This document shows positions 31,601-40,141 of a stretch of DNA of 40,350 nt, piece after piece; positions within the stretch are counted from its first letter, which is position 1; each line of letters starts with the position of its first letter. A program made the translations under genes and the position numbers. The stretch spans positions 1 through 40,350 of the forward strand of contig CAKNXK010000007.1 of the NCBI GenBank assembly GCA_932182025.1, in the 5' to 3' direction. The stretch comes from an uncultured Candidatus Melainabacteria bacterium (GTDB taxonomy: Bacteria; Cyanobacteriota; Vampirovibrionia; Gastranaerophilales; Gastranaerophilaceae). A model generated the notes under the pieces. That model searched no databases. It was not told the DNA's origin and saw only the letters and a program-made list of their open reading frames with translations.

Positions 31601-34501
31601 AAATTATCAGGCTTAGAAAGCAAGCAGGAAGCACTTTCAGCTGAAATATCAAAAAGCGAAACTGCGCTTGTAAACAAATTGGAAACAACTCATGCCGAAA
31701 ATCTTAAAACAATGGCCGAGTTAAGTGTTGTTACAGCTGAACAGCTTGAAGATATTAAAGCTGAAACTGTTAATGCTATTGACAATATGCAAAATCTGTC
31801 AAAAAATCAATTTGATATATTACAAGCTACACATGATAGCATTGTTAATTCTGTAAATGAAATTGATACTAAGGCAGAAGCTCGCAATGAAGCGATTATA
31901 AGTAATAACCGAATTGCTCAAACCGAAACATTACAGGCAATAAGTGAAACAAAAGCTCTAACCGAGCAGCAGATTGAAGCATCTCAAGACACAAGAGCAG
32001 ACATTGCGTCTCTTACACAGGTTTGTTTGACTAATAATAATCTGATAACAAAATCAGAAGATTTAGCAAGCGAAAGACACGAAGGAGTTCTTCTCAAAGC
32101 TGAAAATATTCTAAACACAGTTAAAAATATCGAAGTTACCACAGAAGGAACAACTGCAATTACAACATCCACAAAAAATGATATTGCAGCTCTGGCAGCG
32201 CTTGTAAAAGACAATAAAACTTTATTAGGACACTTAGACTATTCTTTAACTAACAGTGTTACAGCGCTGAATGCTTTAACAGCAGAAATTTCAGCAGGAG
32301 AGCTTCAAACACTTGATTCTTACGTAAACACTATTCTCGAACAAATTGAAGACGAAAAACAGAATGTTAAAGTTTGTAAGGATTTGATTACAGAATTTAC
32401 AAAGAATGAGCTTAGTATAATTTCTACAAACATAGAAAAAGAAACTGATATGATTATCGGCGAGCTTGTTGAGCAGTTTGATTTGCTTAAACAATCTCAA
32501 GCTGATGATATTATTAATTTGACATCAAAAATTGAAGATATTGTTAGTGCTCATATTTACGATAATATTGAAGATTTAAAATCATATCTTGATATTAAAA
32601 CTGATTCCTCATTAATTTCAGGGAAATTAGATAATTTAAAATCTGATATGTTAGCATCTGCTGATGATATTATCAACAATGTTAATAAAATGCTGGATTC
32701 TAGTGTTTTCAAGACAGAAATGAATGATTTCAGATTAGCGGTTGAACTTCTTGTTTCAAGTACAGCTGATGATTTGAACAAAAAATTAACAAATTTCGTT
32801 TGCGAAAACTCTAATAAGCTTGAAGATGAGTTTGCGTTATTTGACAAGAAATTTATTGATACACTTGTTGACAAGTATGAAGAAATCAAATTAATTTCTA
32901 ATCATTCTAATGACTCATTCAATGCAATCCAAGGCTCACTAAACGATATACTTACACGCTTTAGTGAGGTAAAAGAAAGCACTAACAGCAAGATTGAGCA
33001 GTTAACAGAAGCGGTTGATGATGCAAATAACTCGACAGCAAACGAACTTCGTCAATTAAACGAATCATTTGAAAATCTTCGTTCACAGATTTCTAATAAG
33101 TCTTTTGATGAAGCATTCCAGGCTTCTATCAACAAGCAGATAGGCTCTTTAGAAGAACTAATTTGTGAACAAATGGGTTACATTGAAGATATCAGTGATT
33201 TATGCGGAATGAATTTACCGGAAGTCGCAGAATTAAATACTCTTGTAAAACACTCTGTACTCGCTTCTTTAGAAGATTTATCCACTAAATTCGACTTACA
33301 GGATATCGACGGTACAATTGAAAATGCGCTTAAACAGGTTAAAACCGAAATTATAACTCAATTTCTGAACGTATTTAACCAGATTTCATTTGTAACAGAA
33401 CAAGAAGAAATTCTGGATTTTGTAAACGAAAAACATGAAGAATTAATCACTATTTTAAGCCATATTGTAACTACTGCTGCTGAAACTACTGCATTAGTTG
33501 AAAACAAAATTGACAGCTTAAAAGAAGATATCGAAATGATTAACGAAAAAATTTCGTCAATTATTTCTTCTGATGATGAAGTTGATTATGTTTACACATT
33601 ACAAGATTTGGAATCTGATATAGCTAATCTTCGCATTGAATTAAATTCAATGAAAGAAAATGACCACAGTGAAGAATTTCAGGAATTAATAACTTCAACA
33701 AACGACATCTATGCACTTGTTGAAACTATTAAAAACGAATTCCCTAACAAAAAAGATTTTGAAGATATAGCTGAAGATATTGTTAGTATTAGCACAAGAA
33801 CAAACAAATTAATTCTTGCGTCTGATGAGTCTTACAAGACATTGCAAGATAATCTGCAAGACTTCAAACTTGTTATAAACGATTTGGATGAAAGAACTAA
33901 AAACTTTGCACAAGACTCCGGCATGGATAAAGTTAATGCAAAATTAAATGCATTGAATTCTATGATGGAACAAGGTGCAAAAACAAATCAAGTATTTAAT
34001 CAGGTATTTGAATACTTAGCAGAATGGGTAGACAACGCAAGCGTTCAGATTAATTCTATTACAGACAGGGTTGAAACACTTGGTGAAATTGGTCAAATAA
34101 AAGACATGCTTGCTGATTTGAAAGCCGGCGCTGAAGACAATACAGAAACGGTTGAATTAATTGAAGCTCTGGGTGCCGTTTTTGATAAACAAACTAAACG
34201 TATTTCGTCTTTAGAAGCAAAACTTGATAAAATAATAGTTGAGACTACAATAAATAATAGACCGCTTGATTTAACTCCGATGGAAGATACTTTAAACCGT
34301 TTCTTGGTAGCAATGGATGAAAAAATATCTTCACAGCAAGCAAAAATCGATTCGCTTGAAACAAAACTTGCAGGAGCATTAGAGTTACTGGATGGCAAAG
34401 ATACAGCACAGCTTACTAAAAAAGTTGGCGGTATGGACAGACAAATAGCCAAGCTTAATAAAAGCATTGAGAAAATAGCATCACATGTTGTTGAAAGATA
34501 A
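28610..34501 (+). CDS. Giant coiled-coil protein, 1963 aa, unknown function
   Basis: An uninterrupted frame of 1963 codons encoding an almost entirely helical, acidic, Leu/Ile/Ser/Asp-rich protein with heptad patterns throughout (for example ISSLEAKLDKI and IDSLETKLAGALELL near the C-terminus). Proline, glycine and aromatic residues are rare. No signal peptide, membrane segment, ATPase motif or surface-anchor signal is seen, so I infer a long cytoplasmic rod or filament. I do not recognise a family; it lacks SMC-type Walker motifs. A start at 28628 (MADFDN) is an alternative since neither ATG has a clear ribosome site. The following FAD oxidase gene overlaps its end by 17 nt. Confidence 0.8.
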   Translation: MWDSSFMADFDNLSGINENFDTIKTLLNSIRAQGILNTSDVDKLLSGINSKLEKINTEEDIDLIKIFLSELKQNLDERHNVLISKFGAIESLFSNLLKNSSEMPKSAELKELFDIVATNLSVFSREVVSQKESLTDITLRLDALRSDDSQKRDIIKNITLLKPDLERLNNGFDSIVLSLNDNFKTIIKTIASFDKTDYFDRFADVLTGMEMSSNTILSAVQMLDKKTEQVETVLQNLATQDDITSAKERLFELSAQSHELTAAVSDLSNCYIKIDNLAEKIDASVNIIASLKSVLEDADNQNTNSILDKLNVLEAELHTISTDTKFNEFKISLESVLKNILDGTLGFESVVSKKGAEITAEVNLAIQKLATLQDANITRVLNDISTSADALNSKLAQTQSSIATLCEKNFNSVFENISNVKTLIAQIDENSVSSNNAIFSSITDRLAIFENSLKVSLETQEKNVTDSSLRLFEQIENIKNLSGVLDYKMDSSVVEANNVKRELSALKESIEAVLALDFVNTVKDLRVDLYASKQELVNTFETTNHDLSEKFTNDLYGKYELLISKLDSVEDEFKKTQNESLSSLKEILEKISSSIVDVLSYVGEQQSANDSEFNNKLDVVSDELQKEIKSSYSKLLEIQDSYKEIKDMLSISNTNSSERFDGILASAGEVRSDFEVQINSLKRALLDKISEFKQEFTCANADKVSELKFAVESIYNKNSQEVADLLAELKDLLGIFSTDDSNSRAATLAKILDNFVALKSYMSTLNDKTSADVKEQVQVILADFENVKTVLNKLDENVDGDMTRQLSIIESNFESLVSQITILFDKSDSALTARINDEFAKVSSHMQEAMTQKLEAYKLRIEETFDKLQNKSNEQSSYLQDKIADINTAMKSVWEQQSETNFKQIEDMTAILKCVLDENIKLTAVDYASFKEKLAEFAKDIAANNTNLTQDLKAQLDDITKYIDSVLDIQAQEIETRNDEILAKNIELLGNQNNIAIKLSGLESKQEALSAEISKSETALVNKLETTHAENLKTMAELSVVTAEQLEDIKAETVNAIDNMQNLSKNQFDILQATHDSIVNSVNEIDTKAEARNEAIISNNRIAQTETLQAISETKALTEQQIEASQDTRADIASLTQVCLTNNNLITKSEDLASERHEGVLLKAENILNTVKNIEVTTEGTTAITTSTKNDIAALAALVKDNKTLLGHLDYSLTNSVTALNALTAEISAGELQTLDSYVNTILEQIEDEKQNVKVCKDLITEFTKNELSIISTNIEKETDMIIGELVEQFDLLKQSQADDIINLTSKIEDIVSAHIYDNIEDLKSYLDIKTDSSLISGKLDNLKSDMLASADDIINNVNKMLDSSVFKTEMNDFRLAVELLVSSTADDLNKKLTNFVCENSNKLEDEFALFDKKFIDTLVDKYEEIKLISNHSNDSFNAIQGSLNDILTRFSEVKESTNSKIEQLTEAVDDANNSTANELRQLNESFENLRSQISNKSFDEAFQASINKQIGSLEELICEQMGYIEDISDLCGMNLPEVAELNTLVKHSVLASLEDLSTKFDLQDIDGTIENALKQVKTEIITQFLNVFNQISFVTEQEEILDFVNEKHEELITILSHIVTTAAETTALVENKIDSLKEDIEMINEKISSIISSDDEVDYVYTLQDLESDIANLRIELNSMKENDHSEEFQELITSTNDIYALVETIKNEFPNKKDFEDIAEDIVSISTRTNKLILASDESYKTLQDNLQDFKLVINDLDERTKNFAQDSGMDKVNAKLNALNSMMEQGAKTNQVFNQVFEYLAEWVDNASVQINSITDRVETLGEIGQIKDMLADLKAGAEDNTETVELIEALGAVFDKQTKRISSLEAKLDKIIVETTINNRPLDLTPMEDTLNRFLVAMDEKISSQQAKIDSLETKLAGALELLDGKDTAQLTKKVGGMDRQIAKLNKSIEKIASHVVER

Positions 34502-35861
34502 ATTAGATAAAATAAAAACAATTCTAAAAAATGATAACGTTCTTGCAACTTTGGAAGAACGTTATTGTTATTCGCGTGATGCTTCAAATATGAAAAATGA
34601 TGGTAAAATTCCTGATTTAGTTGTATTTGCAGAAACAATTGAAGATGTTCAAAAGATTTTAAGATATGCTAACGAACACGAAATTCCTGTCATATCAAGA
34701 GGTGCAGGAACAAATATGGTCGGAGCTTGTATTTGTTCTCAAGGTGGAATTGTTCTGAATTTTTCTAAGATGAATAAGATTTTGGAAATAAACCAGACAA
34801 ATATGACTGTAAGAGTTCAACCCGGAGTTATACTAGGTGATTTAAAAAAGGAAGTTGAAGAAATTGGTTTATTCTACCCTCCGGATCCTTCTAATTTTAA
34901 GGTTTCTACAATTGGAGGAAGCATTGCTCAGTCTTCAGGCGGAGCTATGTCTTTTAAGTATGGAACAACAAAAGATTACGTTCTATCATTAAAAGTTGTA
35001 ACTGCTGAAGGTAAACTAATGACACTGGGTGCAGAGACAATAAAAGATGCTTCCGGCTACCATTTAGGTCAATTGATTGTTGGAAGCGAAGGTACTCTTG
35101 CGATTGTAGTAGAAGCTGTTTTAAAACTTATACCAAAACCTGAAACAAAAAGAGTTATTTCTGCTTATTTTTCAAAAATTGAAGACTCTGTTAATGCGGT
35201 CAATATGATTATTTCAGAACACATTTTTCCTGCTGCAATAGATTTTATGGATAAAAATTCTATGATAAGTGTAGAAGATTTTGCTAATTGCGGGTTAAAA
35301 ACAGAGCATGAATGTATGCTTATCATTGAATTAGATGGTTTTGAATCATCAATGAATTCTCAGATTTATAAAACTACACAAGTTCTTGATAACAATAACG
35401 CTATTGGAGTAGAAATTTCAAAGAAAGAAGAAATTTGGGAAGCCAGACGTTCTTCGTTTGCGGCATCAGCAAGACTTGCACCGGATGTTATTTCGGATGA
35501 TATAATCGTACCCAGAGAAAATCTTCCTGAAATGATTAAAAAATGTAATGAAATAAGCAAAAAATATAATTTAAAAATGTGTTTGGTAGGACATGTCGGA
35601 GACGGCAATATTCATCCTCAAATAGCTTTAAATCTTGAAAATGAAGAAGAGTTCAAAAACTATGTTAATGCTAAATCAGAAATGTATGAAACAGCGTTAA
35701 GTTTAAACGGGACAATATCTGCAGAACACGGTATCGGCATAGAAAAATTATCTTATTTAGAAAATACTCTGGATAAAACAGCTTTAGAATATATGAAACT
35801 TATTAAACAAGTGTTTGATCCAAAAAACATATTAAATCCCGGTAAAATATTTAAGTTATAA
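34485..35861 (+). CDS. glcD: FAD-binding oxidase, GlcD / D-lactate dehydrogenase type
   Basis: 458 aa flavoprotein oxidising a 2-hydroxy acid such as glycolate or D-lactate. The FAD-binding (PCMH) domain spans about 35-210: PVISRGAGTNMVGACICSQGG, then PPDPSNFKVSTIGGSIAQSSGG and FKYGTTKDYV. The C-terminal FAD-oxidase domain has LVGHVGDGNIHPQ, SAEHGIGIEK and a KNILNPGKIF end. Substrate cannot be fixed, and no GlcE/GlcF partners are beside it. It starts inside the last codons of the coiled-coil gene and is followed 21 nt later by cutA with a good ribosome site. Confidence 0.88.
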   Translation: MLLKDKLDKIKTILKNDNVLATLEERYCYSRDASNMKNDGKIPDLVVFAETIEDVQKILRYANEHEIPVISRGAGTNMVGACICSQGGIVLNFSKMNKILEINQTNMTVRVQPGVILGDLKKEVEEIGLFYPPDPSNFKVSTIGGSIAQSSGGAMSFKYGTTKDYVLSLKVVTAEGKLMTLGAETIKDASGYHLGQLIVGSEGTLAIVVEAVLKLIPKPETKRVISAYFSKIEDSVNAVNMIISEHIFPAAIDFMDKNSMISVEDFANCGLKTEHECMLIIELDGFESSMNSQIYKTTQVLDNNNAIGVEISKKEEIWEARRSSFAASARLAPDVISDDIIVPRENLPEMIKKCNEISKKYNLKMCLVGHVGDGNIHPQIALNLENEEEFKNYVNAKSEMYETALSLNGTISAEHGIGIEKLSYLENTLDKTALEYMKLIKQVFDPKNILNPGKIFKL

Positions 35862-35882
35862 TAAAAAAGAAAGGAAAACAGC

Positions 35883-36200
35883 ATGGATATTATTGTAATT
35901 AATTGTACAGTTCCAAATAAAAAAATTGCCAAAGATATTACAAAAGTATTAATGAAGCATAAACTGGCAGCCTGTGTTTCGCTTGTTGACAATGTTCGTT
36001 CAACTTTCTCTTGGGATGGCGAGATTTGTGAAGAAAAAGAATTCTTAATGATGATAAAAACAAGACGTGCTCATTATGGCAAAGTAAAACTTGTTATTGA
36101 AGATATGCATCCGTATACAGTTCCTGAAATTATTGCATTACCTATTGTTGATTGTTCGGAAGATTACTTAAAATGGCTTGTGAAAGAAACAGAATCTTAG
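35883..36200 (+). CDS. cutA: Divalent-cation tolerance protein CutA
   Basis: 105 aa trimeric CutA1 family protein. Seen: an N-terminal strand IVINCTVPNKKIA, LAACVSLVDNVRSTFSWDGEI, EKEFLMMIKT, and HPYTVPEIIALPI, all conserved in the family. Linked in E. coli to copper tolerance, but the molecular role is not settled. Ribosome site AAAGGAAAA upstream. It overlaps the next gene by about 28 nt, so both are likely co-expressed with the oxidase. Confidence 0.95.
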   Translation: MDIIVINCTVPNKKIAKDITKVLMKHKLAACVSLVDNVRSTFSWDGEICEEKEFLMMIKTRRAHYGKVKLVIEDMHPYTVPEIIALPIVDCSEDYLKWLVKETES

Positions 36201-36781
36201 ACATAACTCAATATTTTGAGTCATTAGGGATAGAAGTTAACATCGGTAAAAATAAAGCTCGCGGTAATAAGGGCTTTTTTAAGGCTGATAACCAAAATTT
36301 CCGAATTGATATAGCAAAAGGTCAAACAGAAGAAACAATAATAAGGACCTTGGTACATGAGTTTGCTCATTATGTACATTATAGTTATGACAAAACATTA
36401 AAATCTCTTGATTTTATTATTAATGAAGACGACAATTTGACAGAAGAATTGATAAAATTGACAGTTGATTCTATACCAAAAGAGTCTGTTGCTCCAATAT
36501 TTCAGGCAAAAGACAAAATCAAAAGCGAAATAAAAAAGCTGCCGAAATCACTTACAAACAAGCTGAAATTAAACTTTTTACAAAAAGAGCTAAATCGAAT
36601 AAATTCAAGAATTTTAAGACTAAATAAATATTATAACTCCCCAACAGAGCTTTTTGCACGTTCTATCGAAACCTATATTTTAGACAAAGAGGTTTTTATA
36701 AAACAAGCACCAAATCTTGCAAAATATTATAAACAAAGTGATATACCCCTTATAGAAAATTTACAGAAAATCTTGCTTTAA
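36173..36781 (+). CDS. Predicted zinc metallopeptidase with HEFAH motif
   Basis: About 202 aa. LVHEFAHYVHY (61-71) contains HExxH, and SPTELFARSIETY (156-168) supplies a Glu that could be the third zinc ligand, as in gluzincin-like families. Unrecognised family otherwise. The protein is rich in Lys and Asn with no signal sequence, so cytoplasmic. The ATG at 36173 is inside cutA; a TTG at 36152 is possible but less likely. Related proteins are often encoded by mobile elements, but nothing mobile is seen here. Cleavage substrate unknown. Confidence 0.65.
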   Translation: MACERNRILDITQYFESLGIEVNIGKNKARGNKGFFKADNQNFRIDIAKGQTEETIIRTLVHEFAHYVHYSYDKTLKSLDFIINEDDNLTEELIKLTVDSIPKESVAPIFQAKDKIKSEIKKLPKSLTNKLKLNFLQKELNRINSRILRLNKYYNSPTELFARSIETYILDKEVFIKQAPNLAKYYKQSDIPLIENLQKILL

Positions 36782-36849
36782 AATTGTTAATATATACTTT
36801 ATTTTTTTGAAGAATTATTATAGAATTATTTCAGAGAGCTTATAAGATT

Positions 36850-37623
36850 ATGATAGAAAATTTAAAACCTAAACAAAAAAAGAACGATGCTAAGATTTTA
36901 GCTTGGATTATTATTGGATTTATATTTGTTGTATGGCTTTGTACGCCGCCTGGAAATAAATTCATGCAAATTGCATTCTGGGGTAATAATACAAAGTTAA
37001 TGATTGCAAAAATGCAGCACAAAGAAGAGACAACTGCTTACAAACTTATTAGAAACAATGCGGTTTATCTTGCAAGAATGGGCATGAAAGATAAAGCTTT
37101 ACAAGAAATGGATAAAGCAATTCAGTCATTACCGGCATATATGCCTGAAAACATTCTTGAATCATTGTATAGAGACAGAGCTACTTTAAAGTTGTATTAC
37201 AGAGACTATAAAGGAGCCCTAAATGATTATACAAAAATTAAATCTTTAGAATTTAATGATTACTTTAAAATAGCAATGCTTTATAAAGTTAACGGTAACA
37301 ACAAATATGCTGCACAAAATTGCAGCAAGATTATATCATTAGACTCAACTGCTTATGCGGGTTACTTGTGTTTGGCTGATGTATATGCAGGTGTTGGCAG
37401 AGTTGATGCAGCTGTTAATATAATGGGATTATTAATTGATAGAGCACCAAACAGAGCGAAATACTACGCTGACAGAGCCGCTTACAAACTGGAAATGGGC
37501 GACAAGAGAGGTCATTACGAAGACATGGAAAAAGCAAAAGAACTTGCTCCACACATGGATTTTGACTCATCTTTGGTGAAAGAAACTCTTGAGCCAAAAG
37601 TTTTGACACTTACTATCAATTAA
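36850..37623 (+). CDS. Membrane-anchored TPR protein
   Basis: 257 aa. Basic N-terminus and one membrane helix at about 16-32 (ILAWIIIGFIFVVWLC), then tetratricopeptide repeats: NNAVYLARMGMKDKALQEMDKAIQ, YRDRATLKLYYRDYKGALNDYTKI, and ADRAAYKLEMGDKRGHYEDMEKAKEL keep the W/L-x-x-G-x-Y and A-x-x-x-A pattern. The C-terminal TPR domain most likely faces outside. Probably a scaffold for an envelope complex; partners unknown. The gene is flanked by short AT-rich gaps and may be transcribed alone. Confidence 0.8.
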   Translation: MIENLKPKQKKNDAKILAWIIIGFIFVVWLCTPPGNKFMQIAFWGNNTKLMIAKMQHKEETTAYKLIRNNAVYLARMGMKDKALQEMDKAIQSLPAYMPENILESLYRDRATLKLYYRDYKGALNDYTKIKSLEFNDYFKIAMLYKVNGNNKYAAQNCSKIISLDSTAYAGYLCLADVYAGVGRVDAAVNIMGLLIDRAPNRAKYYADRAAYKLEMGDKRGHYEDMEKAKELAPHMDFDSSLVKETLEPKVLTLTIN

Positions 37624-37704
37624 TATTAAATCTTTATATTTAATTAATAATCTTGTGTTATTTTTGGTTTAAAATATAAGTATATCAGATTTGAGGTAAA
37701 GACA

Positions 37705-39318
37705 ATGAAACATTCTGAATACTCTGCTGTTGTCATCGGTAGCGGTGCAGCAGGATTATATGCAGCATTAAAAATATCAAGACAAATAAGTTTACCCGAC
37801 GGAATACTTTTGATTACAAAATCTACCTTAGGGGAAAGTAATTCACGATACGCACAAGGCGGGATTGTAGGAGTTGTTCACCAGAACAAAGGTGACAGTA
37901 CTCAAATGCATATCGCAGATACCCTTAAAGCCGGTGCTGGTTTGAGTGATGAAAAAGTCGTTGAATATATTTCAGAAGTTTCTGATGAAGTTATTAACGA
38001 CCTTATTAATGTAGGAGTAAACTTTGACAGAAATGATAAAGGCGAATTAAACTTTACTTTGGAAGCTGCTCATAGTTTCAGAAGAATTCTGCACCTTGGC
38101 GGAGACGCTACAGGAAAAGGTATTGTAGAAGCTCTTGCACAAAAGGTTATTGAAGACGAAAATATAACAATTGTTGAAAACTCAATGGCTGTTGAGCTTC
38201 TTACTAATCTGGATAACGAATGTAAAGGCTTAATTTTATACAACGCGCTTACCGGTGAACATGAAATTGTATACTCTTCAGCTGTAATCCTTGCAACCGG
38301 AGGAATGGGACAGTTATACAAATATACAACTAATCCGGATGGTGCAACTGCAGACGGAATAGATTTAGCTTATAACTCAGGTGCTATAATGCAAGATATG
38401 GAATTTATCCAATTCCATCCAACAGCACTGGCTATAGGTAAAAATAGATTTTTAATTTCAGAAGCTGTTAGAGGAGAAGGCGCAAAGCTTGTTGATGACT
38501 CAGGACATGAATTTATGTCTAAATATCATGACAAAAGAGAACTTGCTCCACGTGACATTGTTACAAGAGCAATATATAACGAAATGCAAAAAAGCCATGT
38601 GCCCAATATGTTTTTAAATGCATCAGTTATCGATAAAGCAAAATTATTAATGCGCTTTCCTACAATTTCAGGAAGATGCAAAGATAATGGAATTGATATA
38701 ACATCATCTCCAATTCCCGTTGCACCTGCTGCTCATTACTCAATGGGCGGTGTTAAAGCTACTGTTGAAGGAAAAACTTCTATTAGAGGACTTTATGCAA
38801 TCGGAGAAGTTGCTTCTACAGGGTTCCATGGTGCAAACAGACTTGCAAGCAATTCACTTTTAGAATGCGTTGCCTGTGCTTATGAACTAGCGGATTATTT
38901 GTCTTTTGCCAATCTAACTACACCTAAAAAAATTGACGAAACTATTATTGAAAAAATAAGACTTTACTCAGAACCTTTGAGTGATGTCGATTATGATATT
39001 GAAACATTAAAGCAATCACTTAAAAATCTTATGTGGGATAAAGCGGGTATTTTAAGAAAAGAGTCAGAACTTTTGGAAGCACAAAAAACAATCAAAAAAA
39101 TGCAAGCTGATTTTAAACGTGAACGAAAATGCTTAAACAAGGAAGAATATGAATATCGTAATATGCTTACAGCAGCAGAACTTATTGTTGAATCAGCATT
39201 AATGAGAAAAGAATCACGCGGCGCGCATGCAAGAATTGATTATACTCAAACAGATTCAGAAGGAATACATTCAAATATAATTAAAACCGTTAATAAGGAG
39301 TTAGAATATGTTAAATAG
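37705..39318 (+). CDS. nadB: L-aspartate oxidase
   Basis: Flavoenzyme making iminoaspartate, first step of de novo NAD synthesis. 537 aa, normal length. FAD site GSGAAG (12-17), SRYAQGGI (47-54), HSFRRILHLGGDATGKGI (123-140), FIQFHPTAL (234-242), RGEGA (256-260) and APRDIVTRAI, which hold the active-site residues of the succinate dehydrogenase-like family. The C-terminal helical domain is complete. The ATG has GAGGTAAAG upstream. nadC overlaps its end by 11 nt. The middle enzyme, nadA, is not in the window. Confidence 0.96.
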   Translation: MKHSEYSAVVIGSGAAGLYAALKISRQISLPDGILLITKSTLGESNSRYAQGGIVGVVHQNKGDSTQMHIADTLKAGAGLSDEKVVEYISEVSDEVINDLINVGVNFDRNDKGELNFTLEAAHSFRRILHLGGDATGKGIVEALAQKVIEDENITIVENSMAVELLTNLDNECKGLILYNALTGEHEIVYSSAVILATGGMGQLYKYTTNPDGATADGIDLAYNSGAIMQDMEFIQFHPTALAIGKNRFLISEAVRGEGAKLVDDSGHEFMSKYHDKRELAPRDIVTRAIYNEMQKSHVPNMFLNASVIDKAKLLMRFPTISGRCKDNGIDITSSPIPVAPAAHYSMGGVKATVEGKTSIRGLYAIGEVASTGFHGANRLASNSLLECVACAYELADYLSFANLTTPKKIDETIIEKIRLYSEPLSDVDYDIETLKQSLKNLMWDKAGILRKESELLEAQKTIKKMQADFKRERKCLNKEEYEYRNMLTAAELIVESALMRKESRGAHARIDYTQTDSEGIHSNIIKTVNKELEYVK

Positions 39319-40141
39319 TTTTTTTATAGAAGATCATGTTAAAAAAGCATTGGAAGAAGACATTGGATTCGGCGATATTACAACCGATTATTTAACAAAC
39401 GAAGAAGATAAAATGTCTTGTGAGTTAAATTCACGTGTTGAAGGTATTCTTTGTGGAGTTAATGTATTTAAAACCGTGTTCAAGGTGCTTTCAGAAGATG
39501 TTAAAGTGACTTTCTATAAAAAAGACGGGGATGTCATCAACAAAGGTGATAAAATTGCAGATATTGAAGGTCCTGCAAGATGGGTATTGATGGGCGAAAG
39601 ATTGGCGTTGAATTATATCCAGAGAATGAGCGGAATTGCAACCGAAACCAACAAATACCAAAAAGCAATCGGCGAATATAAAGCCAAAATCGTTGATACA
39701 AGAAAAACAACTCCGTTATTCAGAGCATTTGAAAAATATTCCGTAAAAATCGGTGGAGGAAGCTTACACAGATTTAATCTTGCGGATTGTGCCATGATTA
39801 AAGACAATCATATTAAATATGCCGGTTCTTTAACAAAAGCTGTTGAAAAATTAAGAGAGCATATCTCTCATGCTCATAAGATTGAAGTTGAGTGTGATAC
39901 TATTGAGCAGGTAAAAGAAGCTGTTGCAGTAGGAGCTGATATTATCATGCTTGATAATATGACACTTGAAACAATGAAAGAATGTGTTGAACTAATAAAC
40001 GGCAGAGCTATTGTAGAAGCTAGCGGAAATGTTAATTTGAATACAGTTCGAGATATTGCTGCAACAGGAGTTGATATTATTTCATCAAGTGCAATTGTAG
40101 CAAAAGCACCAACTTTAGACCTAGGACTTGACTGTAAGTAA
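39308..40141 (+). CDS. nadC: Nicotinate-nucleotide diphosphorylase (carboxylating)
   Basis: Quinolinate phosphoribosyltransferase, third step of NAD synthesis: quinolinate + PRPP to nicotinate mononucleotide. 277 aa. Family motifs: EDIGFGDITTDY at the N-terminus, LNYIQRMSGIAT, DTRKTTPLFRAFEKY, GGGSLHRFNLADCAMIKDNHI, and the C-terminal VDIISSSAI. Its start lies in the nadB end with AAGGAG at correct spacing, so nadB and nadC are coupled. No terminator is seen immediately after it. Confidence 0.97.
   Translation: MLNSFFIEDHVKKALEEDIGFGDITTDYLTNEEDKMSCELNSRVEGILCGVNVFKTVFKVLSEDVKVTFYKKDGDVINKGDKIADIEGPARWVLMGERLALNYIQRMSGIATETNKYQKAIGEYKAKIVDTRKTTPLFRAFEKYSVKIGGGSLHRFNLADCAMIKDNHIKYAGSLTKAVEKLREHISHAHKIEVECDTIEQVKEAVAVGADIIMLDNMTLETMKECVELINGRAIVEASGNVNLNTVRDIAATGVDIISSSAIVAKAPTLDLGLDCK

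Noticed and set aside
28528..34638. Several antisense ORFs of 60-180 codons across the giant coiled-coil gene and its ends
   Set aside because: Serine/phenylalanine-rich shadow translations of a helical coding sequence, without ribosome sites or recognisable domains.
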